NCBI RefSeq assembly: GCF_008107445.1
Contig: NZ_VSLD01000001.1
Span: 899,666-963,665 of the forward strand
From: Arthrobacter echini
GTDB lineage: Bacteria > Actinomycetota > Actinomycetes > Actinomycetales > Micrococcaceae
Length of the DNA stretch: 64,000 nucleotides
Direction: 5' to 3'
Shown: in pieces, positions 52,277-61,204 of the stretch
Layout of the letters: the number at the start of each line of letters is the position of its first letter
Numbering within the stretch: the first letter of the stretch is position 1
Position numbers and translations under genes: made by a program
The notes under the pieces: model-generated
What the model was told of the DNA's origin: nothing
The model's database searches: none
Seen by the model: the letters and a program-made list of their open reading frames with translations, nothing else

Positions 52277-52282
52277 TAGCAT
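52277..52282 (+). promoter_or_regulatory. -10 candidate for riboswitch transcript
   Basis: TAGCAT, 9 nt before the first conserved helix of the riboswitch. Confidence 0.4.
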
Positions 52283-52290
52283 CGAGGGAT

Positions 52291-52389
52291 CAAGGGGAGT
52301 ACTCCCGTTTGCGATCGACCCGTCAGTACGGATGCAGTGAAGCATCCCGGGTCATCGGTTCCGGTTCGGTCCGGGCGGAGGAGACCTTG
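52291..52389 (+). ncRNA. yybP-ykoY (manganese) riboswitch
   Basis: About 100 nt leader with both hallmark conserved segments of the yybP-ykoY element: AAGGGGAGTA at the 5' side and GGAGACCTT at the 3' side, the outer helix being CAAGG / CCTTG. In between are two hairpin arms. This family binds Mn2+ and commonly precedes TerC/Alx-type and MntP genes, exactly the context here. A purine-rich GGAGGAG (52,377-52,383) lies inside the 3' part. Confidence 0.85.
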
Positions 52390-52425
52390 GCGCCTATGTC
52401 CGACGCCTATCCTCTGGAGTACTTC

Positions 52426-53406
52426 ATGCAGGTCACCCCCACGATCTGGTTGATCACCATCGCCGTGACGATCCTCTTCTTCGTCTATGAGTTCTTCGCA
52501 CACGTGCGCACACCCCACGAGCCGACGATCGGTGAATCCGCCCGCTGGTCCGCCTTCTACATCGGGCTCGCGCTGGTCTTCGGCGTCGGGATCGGCGTCG
52601 TCTCCGGCTGGAGGTTCGGCGGTGAGTACTTCGCCGGATACCTGACCGAGAAGGCCCTCTCCATCGACAATCTGTTCGTCTTCCTCATCGTGATGACAGG
52701 CTTCGCGGTCCCGAAGAAGTACCAGCAGAAAGTGCTGATGATCGGCATCATCATCGCTCTGGTACTCCGCGGCGGTTTCATCGCCATCGGCGCCGGTCTG
52801 ATCGAGAACTTCTCCTGGATCTTCTACATCTTCGGCGCACTACTGCTCGTCCTTGCCTACAGGCAAGCCTTCGGCGGCCACGACTCCAACCCGGCCGACG
52901 GCAGGTTCATGCAACTCGTCCGCCGCGCCCTACCCGTCACCGACGAGTACCACGAGGACAGACTCACCGTGCAGAAGGACGGCACACGCTATGTCACGCC
53001 GATGCTGCTGACCATCATCGCGATCGGCTTCGTGGACCTGATCTTCGCCGTCGACTCCATTCCCGCGATCTACGGCCTGACCAACGAGGCGTACATCGTC
53101 TTCACCGCCAATGCCTTCGCCCTGATGGGGCTGCGCCAGCTGTACTTCCTGATCGGCGGACTGCTCGAACGCTTGGTCTACCTGGCACAGGGACTCGCCG
53201 TCATCCTCGGGTTCATCGGCATCAAACTCATCTTCCACGCCCTGCACGTCAACGAGCTTCCCTTCATCAACGGCGGTGAGCCGCTGCTCTGGGTACCCGA
53301 GATCCCCATCTGGTTCTCACTCCTCTTCATCGGTGCCACCATCACCGTCGCCACAGCGGCGAGTCTGCTCAGATCCAGGGCCGACGATGCCGTCACCCAC
53401 CATTAG
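52426..53406 (+). CDS. TerC/Alx family membrane protein (putative manganese exporter)
   Basis: A 326 aa protein with about nine membrane segments. Family motifs: EKALSIDNLFVFLIVM with its acidic residue in the membrane and the counterpart FVDLIFAVDSIPAIYGLT. Alx/TerC members under yybP-ykoY control export Mn2+ to prevent excess. I use the ATG at 52,426 (GGAG 6 nt upstream, N-terminus MQVTPTIWL typical); an ATG at 52,396 would use GGAGGAG inside the riboswitch and add 10 residues. Confidence 0.92.
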   Translation: MQVTPTIWLITIAVTILFFVYEFFAHVRTPHEPTIGESARWSAFYIGLALVFGVGIGVVSGWRFGGEYFAGYLTEKALSIDNLFVFLIVMTGFAVPKKYQQKVLMIGIIIALVLRGGFIAIGAGLIENFSWIFYIFGALLLVLAYRQAFGGHDSNPADGRFMQLVRRALPVTDEYHEDRLTVQKDGTRYVTPMLLTIIAIGFVDLIFAVDSIPAIYGLTNEAYIVFTANAFALMGLRQLYFLIGGLLERLVYLAQGLAVILGFIGIKLIFHALHVNELPFINGGEPLLWVPEIPIWFSLLFIGATITVATAASLLRSRADDAVTHH

Positions 53407-53421
53407 GCGAGGCCGAGGGTC

Positions 53422-54189
53422 TCAGAACAGCGGCCAGGGCACCGCTGACATGCGACCACCTGGAGCCGGGAATCGTCCGACCGACCGCAATCGGCCGCAG
53501 CGCGTGTCGAGAGCCACGATCTCCTCGGGGGTGAGAAGATCCGTCAGGTGTCGACCCAGTTCACCCTGTAGTCCGTCGCTGACGCGGTCGATGCCCTCGA
53601 GTTCCTCGGCCGTCAGGGCATCCCCCAGCCAGCCCCACAGGACGGTTCGTAACTTGTGGTCGCTATGGAAGGTGAGACCGTGGTCCACGCCGTACCGGTG
53701 GCCGTCACTCATGGCCAGGACGTGGTCGCCCTTGCGGTCAGCGTTGTTGACGACCGCATCGAACACCGCCATGCGTCGTAGCGCGAGCGAGTCCTCGTGC
53801 ACGAGGGCGACCACCCGTCCGTTCTCGTCCTGCCCCTCGAGCACCTGTTTCCAGCCCGCCTCCGGTACCTCGTCAGCGGGGAGCAGGTCCACGGCGCTCT
53901 GGTCGGGATCCTGCTCCTGCCACAGCTGCACCATGCCTTCGCCGAGCGGACCGTCACGCAGCCAGGTGTGCGGCACGATGTTCCAGCCCAGCACCTCCGA
54001 GACCAGGTAGGCCGCCACCTCGCGGTGGGCCAGCGCTCCGTCGGGGAAGTCCCACAGCGGGTGCTCGCCCGTCATGGGCTTGTAGACCACCGCGGCGTCC
54101 CCGATGCTGCCCAGGAAGGTGGCGTTCGACGCCGTCGTGATGCGGCCGGTGAGCGTGAGCTCGGCGGCCACGAGGTCCGGAGCAGGCAT
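53422..54189 (-). CDS. SCO1664-family PI3/PI4-kinase-like protein
   Basis: A 255 aa soluble protein with a degenerate kinase fold: VVYKPMTGE (ATP-lysine region), FDAVVNNADRKGDHVL (catalytic-loop equivalent) and YGVDHGLTFH (metal motif). Third gene of the conserved actinobacterial triad with DUF3090 and the MSMEG_4193 phosphatase. Its ATG shares one base with the DUF3090 stop (TGATG). Substrate unknown. Confidence 0.88.
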   Translation of the reverse strand: MPAPDLVAAELTLTGRITTASNATFLGSIGDAAVVYKPMTGEHPLWDFPDGALAHREVAAYLVSEVLGWNIVPHTWLRDGPLGEGMVQLWQEQDPDQSAVDLLPADEVPEAGWKQVLEGQDENGRVVALVHEDSLALRRMAVFDAVVNNADRKGDHVLAMSDGHRYGVDHGLTFHSDHKLRTVLWGWLGDALTAEELEGIDRVSDGLQGELGRHLTDLLTPEEIVALDTRCGRLRSVGRFPAPGGRMSAVPWPLF

Positions 54190-54755
54190 CAGTCCTCGGG
54201 AGGGGTGCAGGAGTGCCCGTCGGCGTCGATGGGATGACCGCAGTCGGAGCACGTGGGACGCCCGGCACCGACCACGTCGCGCGTGCGCATGGCGAAGGCC
54301 CGCGCGGTGCCGACCGGCATGCGGACACGGAGCATCTCCGGCACGTCGACGTCGTCCTCACTCAGTAGGGCTTCGGTGACCTCGGCGTCGTCGTCCGCGT
54401 CCACCTCGACGAGCGGGTACGCCTCGATGACAACCTGCAACGTGGCCGGATCCCACCCCAGGCTCATGGCGCCTGTGCGGAACTGCTCCTCGACGGACTC
54501 GAGCTGCTCGTTGTCGACGAGCTCCGTGGGAGTGCCCACGGGAACGCTGAAGGGATTGCCGTCCAGGTTGATGAGCTGGTCGAGGATCTCGTCGATCTTC
54601 TCGGCGAGGAGGGCGGACTGTTGTTTTTCCAGGGCGATACTGACGATCTGGGTTCCTGCGCGGACCTGCAGGTAGAAGGTGCGCTCCCCAGGGAGGCCTA
54701 TGGTGCCGACGACGACCCGATCAGGCCAGGCGAACTCGTGAACTTGTGTAGGCAT
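54189..54755 (-). CDS. DUF3090 family protein
   Basis: A 188 aa protein, acidic in the middle, with a C-terminal zinc-knuckle-like CSDCGHPIDADGHSC. The family is actinobacterial and always genomically linked to the two neighbours. Biochemical role unknown; the absence of catalytic motifs suggests an adaptor. ATG at 54,755 with TAAAAT 6 nt upstream, so leaderless, and distinct from the upstream phosphatase transcript start. Confidence 0.88.
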   Translation of the reverse strand: MPTQVHEFAWPDRVVVGTIGLPGERTFYLQVRAGTQIVSIALEKQQSALLAEKIDEILDQLINLDGNPFSVPVGTPTELVDNEQLESVEEQFRTGAMSLGWDPATLQVVIEAYPLVEVDADDDAEVTEALLSEDDVDVPEMLRVRMPVGTARAFAMRTRDVVGAGRPTCSDCGHPIDADGHSCTPPED

Positions 54756-54761
54756 ACAAGT

Positions 54762-54767
54762 ATTTTA
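54762..54767 (-). promoter_or_regulatory. -10 hexamer of leaderless DUF3090 promoter
   Basis: Minus strand TAAAAT, then 6 nt, then ATG at 54,755, located in the 18-nt gap after the phosphatase stop. Confidence 0.55.
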
Positions 54768-54773
54768 GGCGCT

Positions 54774-55472
54774 TCAGGGCGGTGGCGCTTGCTGACCTGC
54801 GCCGCCACCGACCGGTGCGTCGCCGGAATGCATGCTCGTGGCGAGCCAGGCCAGGTTGCCCGCGTCGGTGTTGGTCGCATGGACGGTGGGCCGGCCCGTA
54901 CCGTAATGGACGATCGAGACCGAGGCAGGGCCCACGCTGATGCGTTGGAACAGATCGAGGTGCATGCCGAACGCATCCGCAAGGACCGACTTGATGATGT
55001 CCCCGTGACTCACCGCGACCCACACGGCTCCCGGCCCGTGCTCGCCCTGGAAAGCTGCATCGCGGCGTCGGATCGCCGCCACGGCGCGGGCCTGCATCCC
55101 CGCCATGGATTCCCCGCCGGGGAAGGTCACGGCGGACGGCTGCGACTGCACCACGGGCCACAATTCCTCGATCGCGAGCTCGGTCAGCGTACGCCCCTGC
55201 CACTGCCCGTAGTCGCACTCGGTGAGATCGGCGTCGACCGGCGCGTGCGGGGTGGCCTGCTGGCGGTCGAGGATGAACCCGGCCGTCTGCCGACACCGCT
55301 CGAGGGGGCTCGACACCACTCCGACGAGGGGCACGGCGGCGAGCCGATCCCCGGTCACGGCCGCCTGGTCACGCCCCACCTCGTCCAGGTGGACGCCGGG
55401 GGTCCGTCCGGCCAGCAGTCCGGACGCATTCGCTGTGGTGCGGCCGTGCCGCACGAGAATCACTGTGGCCAT
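54774..55472 (-). CDS. MSMEG_4193-family histidine phosphatase
   Basis: A 232 aa member of the histidine phosphatase superfamily. The phospho-His is in LVRHGRTTAN (about residue 8) and the second catalytic His in VSHGDII (about 150). First gene of the triad with DUF3090 and SCO1664. The C-terminal 20 residues are Gly/Pro/Gln-rich. ATG at 55,472 with TACGCT 6 nt upstream (leaderless). Confidence 0.9.
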   Translation of the reverse strand: MATVILVRHGRTTANASGLLAGRTPGVHLDEVGRDQAAVTGDRLAAVPLVGVVSSPLERCRQTAGFILDRQQATPHAPVDADLTECDYGQWQGRTLTELAIEELWPVVQSQPSAVTFPGGESMAGMQARAVAAIRRRDAAFQGEHGPGAVWVAVSHGDIIKSVLADAFGMHLDLFQRISVGPASVSIVHYGTGRPTVHATNTDAGNLAWLATSMHSGDAPVGGGAGQQAPPP

Positions 55473-55478
55473 CCACCC

Positions 55479-55484
55479 AGCGTA
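55479..55484 (-). promoter_or_regulatory. -10 hexamer of leaderless MSMEG_4193-family promoter
   Basis: Minus strand TACGCT, then 6 nt, then ATG at 55,472. Confidence 0.5.
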
Positions 55485-55552
55485 GCCATGTGCGCGAAGG
55501 CGGCACGCACCGGCCGTGGGCGCCGCCCGCGACCGGCCCGCCACGGCCACCG

Positions 55553-57118
55553 CTAGGACTTGTCCTTCTCCTCCTCGATCGCCTTCACCAGCGCGGCGTC
55601 GTCGAGCTTCTGCCAGGGCGAGGCGTCGGAGCCCTGAACGGCCGCCTCGGGGCTGTCGCTCTGGCTCCACCACTTGGCCTCGTACACGCGGCCGTCCACG
55701 AGGATGCGATCACCCCGCTCGTACACCGCCTTCGGTTCCCACTCCGGGTACAGCCCGGCCGGAGCGGTGGCGACGGGGACGGGGCGCTCGTCCGGCAGTA
55801 CCGGCCCCAGCAGCGTCCACGGGGTCTCCTCCGCCTGCAGCACGGGATTATCCGGCACGTCGCCCTGCGTCCAGTACTTCGCGGTATACACGTAGCCGTG
55901 CCACACCACGCGGTCGTCCTCCCGGTACGTGCCCACGTCGGACCAGATGGGGTAGGGGCTGGTCTCCGGGTCGTCCTCGACCAGCGCCTCGGGCGATTCC
56001 TCGGTGACGGGCTCCTCCGCGAGCGTCGCGGCGCGGCCCTCGAAATCGGCGCCGAGCACCGGGGCGAAGGCGAACCCCTTCTGGTCGATGCCGCTGCAGG
56101 AGTCCGACACCAGGGTGGTGTCGCCGTAGTTCTCGCTGCACGTGGCGTCCCGATTGAGCGACCACATGGACATGCGCCCTGCGCCGCGTTCGGCGGCGAA
56201 GGCGTTGAAGGCCTCTGCGTCCTCGAGCGTGAACACCTCACCCTTGACGTCGTTCTGCCCGATCATGGGTGTCAGCCCGATCTTCCGCCACGCCGCCTGC
56301 GGCCCGAGCGCCATGCCCGCCCGCTCGTACAGCACCTGGACCTGGCGGTGCGTGGCGTCCGCAGCGTTCTTCGACGCCGTCAGCATGTCGGTCCCCTCCG
56401 GCCGGCTACCGCCGTAGTCCATGGTCATGACGTTCACCCCGCCGAGGTCCACGCCCGCCTCGAGGAACTGTGCGACGGCTGCCGTACCCTCGGCAGTCAG
56501 CCCCGTGGGGGCCACGGGCAGGGTCAGCCACACGTTGAGCGGCCGCGCTGTGCCGGCGCGTTCCTTCTGCAGCGTGGCCATGGCCTCCGCCCGCCGCTCC
56601 CCGGCAGCGGTGTCTTTCAGGTTCTCGCCCTCGATGTCGAGGTCGACGGTCGAGAGTTCGTACCGGTCGATCACCTCCGCGTATGCGTCCGCGAGGTTGT
56701 CGGGGTCGGTGCAGGCCGTGGCGAGCTCGTCGTTCAGCAGCCCGCCGAAGGACACGATCACCTCCCCGTTGTCCTGCGTCATGCGGGCCACGCGACGGTC
56801 CAGGTCCAGGCCCGTCTCGGCGTCGTCGAGCGAATAATAGGTTCCCCACGACGGCGCGCACGGCTCGGTCTTCGAGGCCACGATGAAGGACAGCACCGCG
56901 CCCCCACCGATGTCCTTCGCCGGGTCCTCGAAGGCGTAGGAAGGGGTGGCTGTGACGTCGACGTAACCGGCGAAGAACGATCCGGCGCTCTCCGCGGTGC
57001 GGGCGTCCTCCCAGCGATTGAAGCCGGTGAGTCCGCCCACGGTGACGGCCGCGACGGCGCCGGAGAGCAGGCAGAGGCGGGCCAGGGAAAGTTTCCGGCC
57101 CGGGAAACGTGCAGACAC
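55553..57118 (-). CDS. Secreted GH18-like protein with two chitin-binding modules
   Basis: A 521 aa exported protein: N-terminal signal/anchor helix (about 12-32), a GH18 catalytic barrel (about 45-345) with strand motifs VIVSFGG, STVDLDIEG (DxE catalytic Glu near residue 161) and VNVMTMDYGG, then two ChtBD3/CBM5-type modules (about 390-445 and 455-512; each starts YP(I/E)W and has the AKYW/AKWW aromatic strip). It should act on chitin or a related GlcNAc polymer. GTG at 57,118. Divergent from a large membrane glycosyltransferase. Confidence 0.88.
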   Translation of the reverse strand: MSARFPGRKLSLARLCLLSGAVAAVTVGGLTGFNRWEDARTAESAGSFFAGYVDVTATPSYAFEDPAKDIGGGAVLSFIVASKTEPCAPSWGTYYSLDDAETGLDLDRRVARMTQDNGEVIVSFGGLLNDELATACTDPDNLADAYAEVIDRYELSTVDLDIEGENLKDTAAGERRAEAMATLQKERAGTARPLNVWLTLPVAPTGLTAEGTAAVAQFLEAGVDLGGVNVMTMDYGGSRPEGTDMLTASKNAADATHRQVQVLYERAGMALGPQAAWRKIGLTPMIGQNDVKGEVFTLEDAEAFNAFAAERGAGRMSMWSLNRDATCSENYGDTTLVSDSCSGIDQKGFAFAPVLGADFEGRAATLAEEPVTEESPEALVEDDPETSPYPIWSDVGTYREDDRVVWHGYVYTAKYWTQGDVPDNPVLQAEETPWTLLGPVLPDERPVPVATAPAGLYPEWEPKAVYERGDRILVDGRVYEAKWWSQSDSPEAAVQGSDASPWQKLDDAALVKAIEEEKDKS

Positions 57119-57319
57119 GATGAACCCCAGATCATGACGGCAGCAGGAGGAAGGACGAGCGTGAGACCGCGAATGCTGCGTGAAAGGCCCATGGTACCGA
57201 CCAGGATCATCTGCGCAACCCGCTAACGATCACCCGGGAAATGCCGAGAGTACGGCACGGAACCGGGCCTCTGGGGAACGCCGCCCGGCCAGGAATCGTC
57301 CCTCGACTGCCGGGTAGCC

Positions 57320-59647
57320 ATGTCAAAACACGTCACCACCGCCGAGCGCACCTCCGCGCCGGTCCGCCGTCGCCAGTGGGGTGCCGAGCGACGCTCGGAG
57401 CCCCTGTCGATCGTGCATCCGATGCCATCCGCGCGGAAGCTCGCCCTGGGACGGCTGGCGATCGTCACGACGGTGCTGGCATGGATGACGTACATCGTCA
57501 CCACGGTCCTGCGCCAATTCGCGAACAACCCGAACGCGGGCTTCCGATTCCAGCTCGAGGCGGTGTCGTACCTGGTCGTCGTCACGTTCCTCACGTTCTC
57601 GGCACTCATGTACCTGGTGGCACGCCAGGGGGCCATGTACAGGTTCAGGGACCACCGGCGGGTGCCACGCGGCGAGCTGGACCGCCACTTCGCCGATCAC
57701 CGCGAGGGCATCACCGTGCTGGTGCCCTCCTACGCGGAGGAACCCGCCGTCGTGCGCGCCACCCTGTGGTCCGCCGCGCTGCAGGAGTTCCCGAACATCC
57801 GGGTGGTCCTCCTGCTCGACGACCCCCCGCACCCGAAGGACCCGGTGACGCGCGAGCGGCTGGACGCCACCCGGGCACTGACCTTCGAGATCGAGTCCAG
57901 CCTGCTGGAACCCTCCACCAGCGCCGCGGCGGCCCTCGCCGCCTTCGAGGCGGACGTGGCCGCCCGGGGCGCAGACGCCCCGCCGTCGTGCGTCGACCTG
58001 CCGCCGCTCATCGCCGCGTACGAGGCCGCCGCTATCTGGCTCGAGGACATGGCCGAGGCCGAGACGGTGGAGGACCATGTGGACGAGTTCTTCGTGGACC
58101 TGGTGGTCATGGGCCTGGCCCGCGAGCTCCGCCTCACCATGTACGCGCTCGACGCCGCGCTGGTGCAGGAGCAGTGCCCCGAACCGGAGCGCGTGCGGGA
58201 GCTGTACGTCCGGCTGCTGCGGATCTTCTCGACGAGGCTCGAGACCTTCGAGCGCAAGGCCTACGCATCGCTCTCGCACGAGGCGAACAAGGCGATGAAC
58301 CTGAACGCCTACATCTCGCTCATGGGCCGGCGCTGGCGGAAGGAGCACGTGGCCACCGGGACGGTGCTGCGACCCCTGGCCGACGGGGAGGCCGCGGACG
58401 GTCACGAGGTCCTGGACGTCCAGGATTCCACCTACCTGCTCACGCTCGACGCCGATTCCCTCCTCCTGCGCGATTACTGCGTGCGCCTGGTCTACCTGCT
58501 CGAATCGCCCGGGAACGAGCGGATCGCCGTCACGCAGACGCCGTACTCCTCATTCCGCGGAGCGCCGACGCGCATCGAGCGGGTGGCGGGGGCCACCACG
58601 GACATCCAGCACATCCTGCACCAGGGCATGTCCTACTACGGCGCCACGTTCTGGGTGGGCGCGAACGCCGTGATCCGCAAGCGGGCCGTGGAGGACATCG
58701 TCGAGGTCGAGAACGTGGGCGGGTTCGAGATCAAGACCTACATCCAGGACCGCACGGTCATCGAGGACACCGAATCGAGCGTGGACCTCGGCACCCATGG
58801 CTGGACCCTCATGAACTACCCCGAGCGCCTGAGCTACAGTGCCACGCCCCCCGACTTCGGCTCCCTCGTGGTGCAGCGCCGGCGCTGGGCCAACGGCGGG
58901 CTGCTGATCCTGCCGAAGCTGTGGAACCAGGTACGCCACCGCCGCCACCTGCGCGAGCAGATCCTGGCCAGGGAGCTCCTGCTGCGGGTCAACTACATGG
59001 CGTCGATCGCCTGGGCGAGTTTCGGGCTGCTCTTCCTGCTCGCCTACCCCTACGACAGCAGGCTGCTGAGCCCCGTGGTGTTCCTCGCCGCCGCACCGTA
59101 CTTCCTCGCGATGGGCAGTGACCTGCGGGACTGTGGGCACCGGTTCTCGGACATCTTCCGGATCTACGGGTTCAACCTCGTCCTGCTGCCGGTGAATCTG
59201 GCCGGTGTGCTGAAATCCATCCAGCAGGCGTTCACAGGGGAGAAGATCCCGTTCGTCCGCACCCCGAAGGTGAAGGACCGCACGGCCGCTCCCGGCTTCT
59301 ACGTGGTGATCCCCTATGCCATCGTGGCCTTCTCCCTGCTCACCCTGGTGCGGGACGCCCTGGAGCAGAACTGGGGCAACGCGGTCTTCGCCGGTCTGAA
59401 CGCCATGCTGGCCGCCGGCGCCATCCGCGCCTACATCGGTATCAACAACTCCGTGGTGGACATGTGGCTCGGCGTCCTGAACTGGCTGTACGTATCGCCG
59501 CGCGTCCGGAAGGTCGAGGAGTCGAAGGTGGTGCCGAAGACCGCGGCCGAGGCGGACTGGGAGTCGATCCTCTACCACGGTGACCGCCGCCTGAACCGGG
59601 ATCTTCGTTCGGGCAACGACCGCCGACGTCGGGCCGGGGTGCGCTGA
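57320..59647 (+). CDS. Large membrane glycosyltransferase family 2 (cellulose-synthase-like)
   Basis: A 775 aa processive-type GT2. Two N-terminal membrane segments (about 45-65, 80-98), the catalytic domain with LVPSYAEEP, first Asp in LLLDDPP (about 167), DxD in LTLDADS (about 375) and QRRRW (about 516), then a bundle of C-terminal membrane segments. About 200 residues, largely helical, separate the first Asp from DxD, far more than in typical synthases. The basic tail (RRLNRDLRSGNDRRRR) could bind RNA, nucleotide or lipid headgroups. Product unknown. Confidence 0.88.
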   Translation: MSKHVTTAERTSAPVRRRQWGAERRSEPLSIVHPMPSARKLALGRLAIVTTVLAWMTYIVTTVLRQFANNPNAGFRFQLEAVSYLVVVTFLTFSALMYLVARQGAMYRFRDHRRVPRGELDRHFADHREGITVLVPSYAEEPAVVRATLWSAALQEFPNIRVVLLLDDPPHPKDPVTRERLDATRALTFEIESSLLEPSTSAAAALAAFEADVAARGADAPPSCVDLPPLIAAYEAAAIWLEDMAEAETVEDHVDEFFVDLVVMGLARELRLTMYALDAALVQEQCPEPERVRELYVRLLRIFSTRLETFERKAYASLSHEANKAMNLNAYISLMGRRWRKEHVATGTVLRPLADGEAADGHEVLDVQDSTYLLTLDADSLLLRDYCVRLVYLLESPGNERIAVTQTPYSSFRGAPTRIERVAGATTDIQHILHQGMSYYGATFWVGANAVIRKRAVEDIVEVENVGGFEIKTYIQDRTVIEDTESSVDLGTHGWTLMNYPERLSYSATPPDFGSLVVQRRRWANGGLLILPKLWNQVRHRRHLREQILARELLLRVNYMASIAWASFGLLFLLAYPYDSRLLSPVVFLAAAPYFLAMGSDLRDCGHRFSDIFRIYGFNLVLLPVNLAGVLKSIQQAFTGEKIPFVRTPKVKDRTAAPGFYVVIPYAIVAFSLLTLVRDALEQNWGNAVFAGLNAMLAAGAIRAYIGINNSVVDMWLGVLNWLYVSPRVRKVEESKVVPKTAAEADWESILYHGDRRLNRDLRSGNDRRRRAGVR

Positions 59648-59700
59648 GGCCTTCCCGGGCCCGGGCCGCCGAGGAGTTCGCCTGACGGGGGCTTTGCGCC

Positions 59701-61164
59701 TCAGGTCCCGCAGTACGTCGTGTACGCGCCGAAGTCCCCCGGCGGCCCGGAAGCGTAGCGCTCCAGGCCGGGGCGTTCCTCGAAGGGCCGGGTGATGGTA
59801 TCGACCAACCGATCCAGAAGGTCCAGGTCGCCCCGGGTTGCCGATTCGAGCGCTTCCTCGACCAGATGGTTGCGCGGGATGTAGAGCGGATTGACCCGGT
59901 CCATCGCGTCCGCATCAGGGCCCAGGGCGAGCCAGCGGGCGGCCCAGGCATCGAAGGCGGCGACGTCGAGCACCCTGTCCCGTGCCGGGCGCGCGTCGCC
60001 GCGGGCGGCCGAGGCGAGACCGCGGAAGAACGCGGTGTAGTCCACGTGGTTCTCCTGCAGCAGCGAGAGCACGTCCTGTGCCAGCGACGCCGCGACGGCA
60101 CCGTCGACGTCGTCCGGCAGTCCCAGCTTGGCGCTCATGCCGGCCAGCCACACCGCGGTGTACTGCGGACGGAAGGCCTCGAGCGCCGCGACCGCGAGCC
60201 GGACGGCCTCCTCCTGGTCCTCGGCGATGAGCGGGAGCAGGGTCTCGGCGAGGCGCGCGAGATTCCACTCGGCGATCGGCGGCTGATTGGCGTAGGCGTA
60301 GCGGCCGTCGCGATCGATGGAGCTGTAGCGGGCACCGTGGTCGAAGACGTCCATGAAGGCGCACGGCCCGTAGTCGATGGTCTCGCCCGAGATGGTCATG
60401 TTGTCGGTGTTCATCACGCCGTGGACGAAGCCCACGAGCATCCACTGCGCCACGAGGGCCGCCTGCGCGCTCACCACGGACTCGAAGAACGCCAGGTACG
60501 GCCGCTCAGCGGATGCCGATTCCGGGTAGTGGCGGCCGATGGCATGGTCCGCCAGGCGCGTCAGGAGGCCCCGGTCACCGCTGGCTGCCGCGTACTGGAA
60601 GCTCCCCACGCGCAGATGGCTACCGGCCACGCGGGTGAGGACGGCGCCGGGCAGCAGTCTCTCGCGGCGCACCTCGCGTCCGGTCGCGGTGACGGCGAGT
60701 GAGCGGGTAGTCGGAACGTTGAGGGCATGCATCGCCTCGCTCACGATGTACTCGCGAAGCATGGGCCCCACGACGGCGAGGCCGTCGCCGCCGCGCGCGA
60801 ACGGCGTACGCCCCGACCCCTTGAGGTGGAGGTCGCGGAGCCGACCGGCCGTGTCGGTGAGCTCACCGAGGAGGAGGGCCCTGCCATCGCCGAGGCCCGG
60901 GTTGAAGCTGCCGAACTGATGTCCGGAGTAGGCCTGCGCCACGGGGGTGGCGCCGTCGGGCGGGGACGTCCCGAGCAGCAGGGCCAGGCCCTCGGGGGAG
61001 CGCAGCCCTTCGGCGTCCAGGCCGAGCTCGGCGACGAGGGGCTCGTTGAGGGCCAGGAGGCGTGGCTTCGGGGCCGCATCCGCCTGCCAGGCGACGGCCA
61101 TCTCGGGCAGGTCCCTGGCGAAGCGGTTGTCGACGGTGACTCTGGACCGGATAGGCACGCTCAT
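59701..61164 (-). CDS. selO: SelO/YdiU-family protein adenylyltransferase
   Basis: Pseudokinase that AMPylates proteins in the redox stress response (family knowledge). Length 487 aa is complete. Markers: [21 protein letters not shown], the Lys in [17 protein letters not shown], the loop [27 protein letters not shown], and a C-terminal YCGT, where eukaryotic members carry selenocysteine. ATG at 61,164 has TACGGT 6 nt upstream (leaderless), with GGAGGG in the gap. Confidence 0.94.
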   Translation of the reverse strand: MSVPIRSRVTVDNRFARDLPEMAVAWQADAAPKPRLLALNEPLVAELGLDAEGLRSPEGLALLLGTSPPDGATPVAQAYSGHQFGSFNPGLGDGRALLLGELTDTAGRLRDLHLKGSGRTPFARGGDGLAVVGPMLREYIVSEAMHALNVPTTRSLAVTATGREVRRERLLPGAVLTRVAGSHLRVGSFQYAAASGDRGLLTRLADHAIGRHYPESASAERPYLAFFESVVSAQAALVAQWMLVGFVHGVMNTDNMTISGETIDYGPCAFMDVFDHGARYSSIDRDGRYAYANQPPIAEWNLARLAETLLPLIAEDQEEAVRLAVAALEAFRPQYTAVWLAGMSAKLGLPDDVDGAVAASLAQDVLSLLQENHVDYTAFFRGLASAARGDARPARDRVLDVAAFDAWAARWLALGPDADAMDRVNPLYIPRNHLVEEALESATRGDLDLLDRLVDTITRPFEERPGLERYASGPPGDFGAYTTYCGT

Positions 61165-61170
61165 CCCTCC

Positions 61171-61176
61171 ACCGTA
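61171..61176 (-). promoter_or_regulatory. -10 hexamer of leaderless selO promoter
   Basis: Minus strand TACGGT, then GGAGGG, then ATG at 61,164. Confidence 0.5.
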
Positions 61177-61204
61177 CGCGCGGACGACACCCTGGACGAT
61201 CCGA

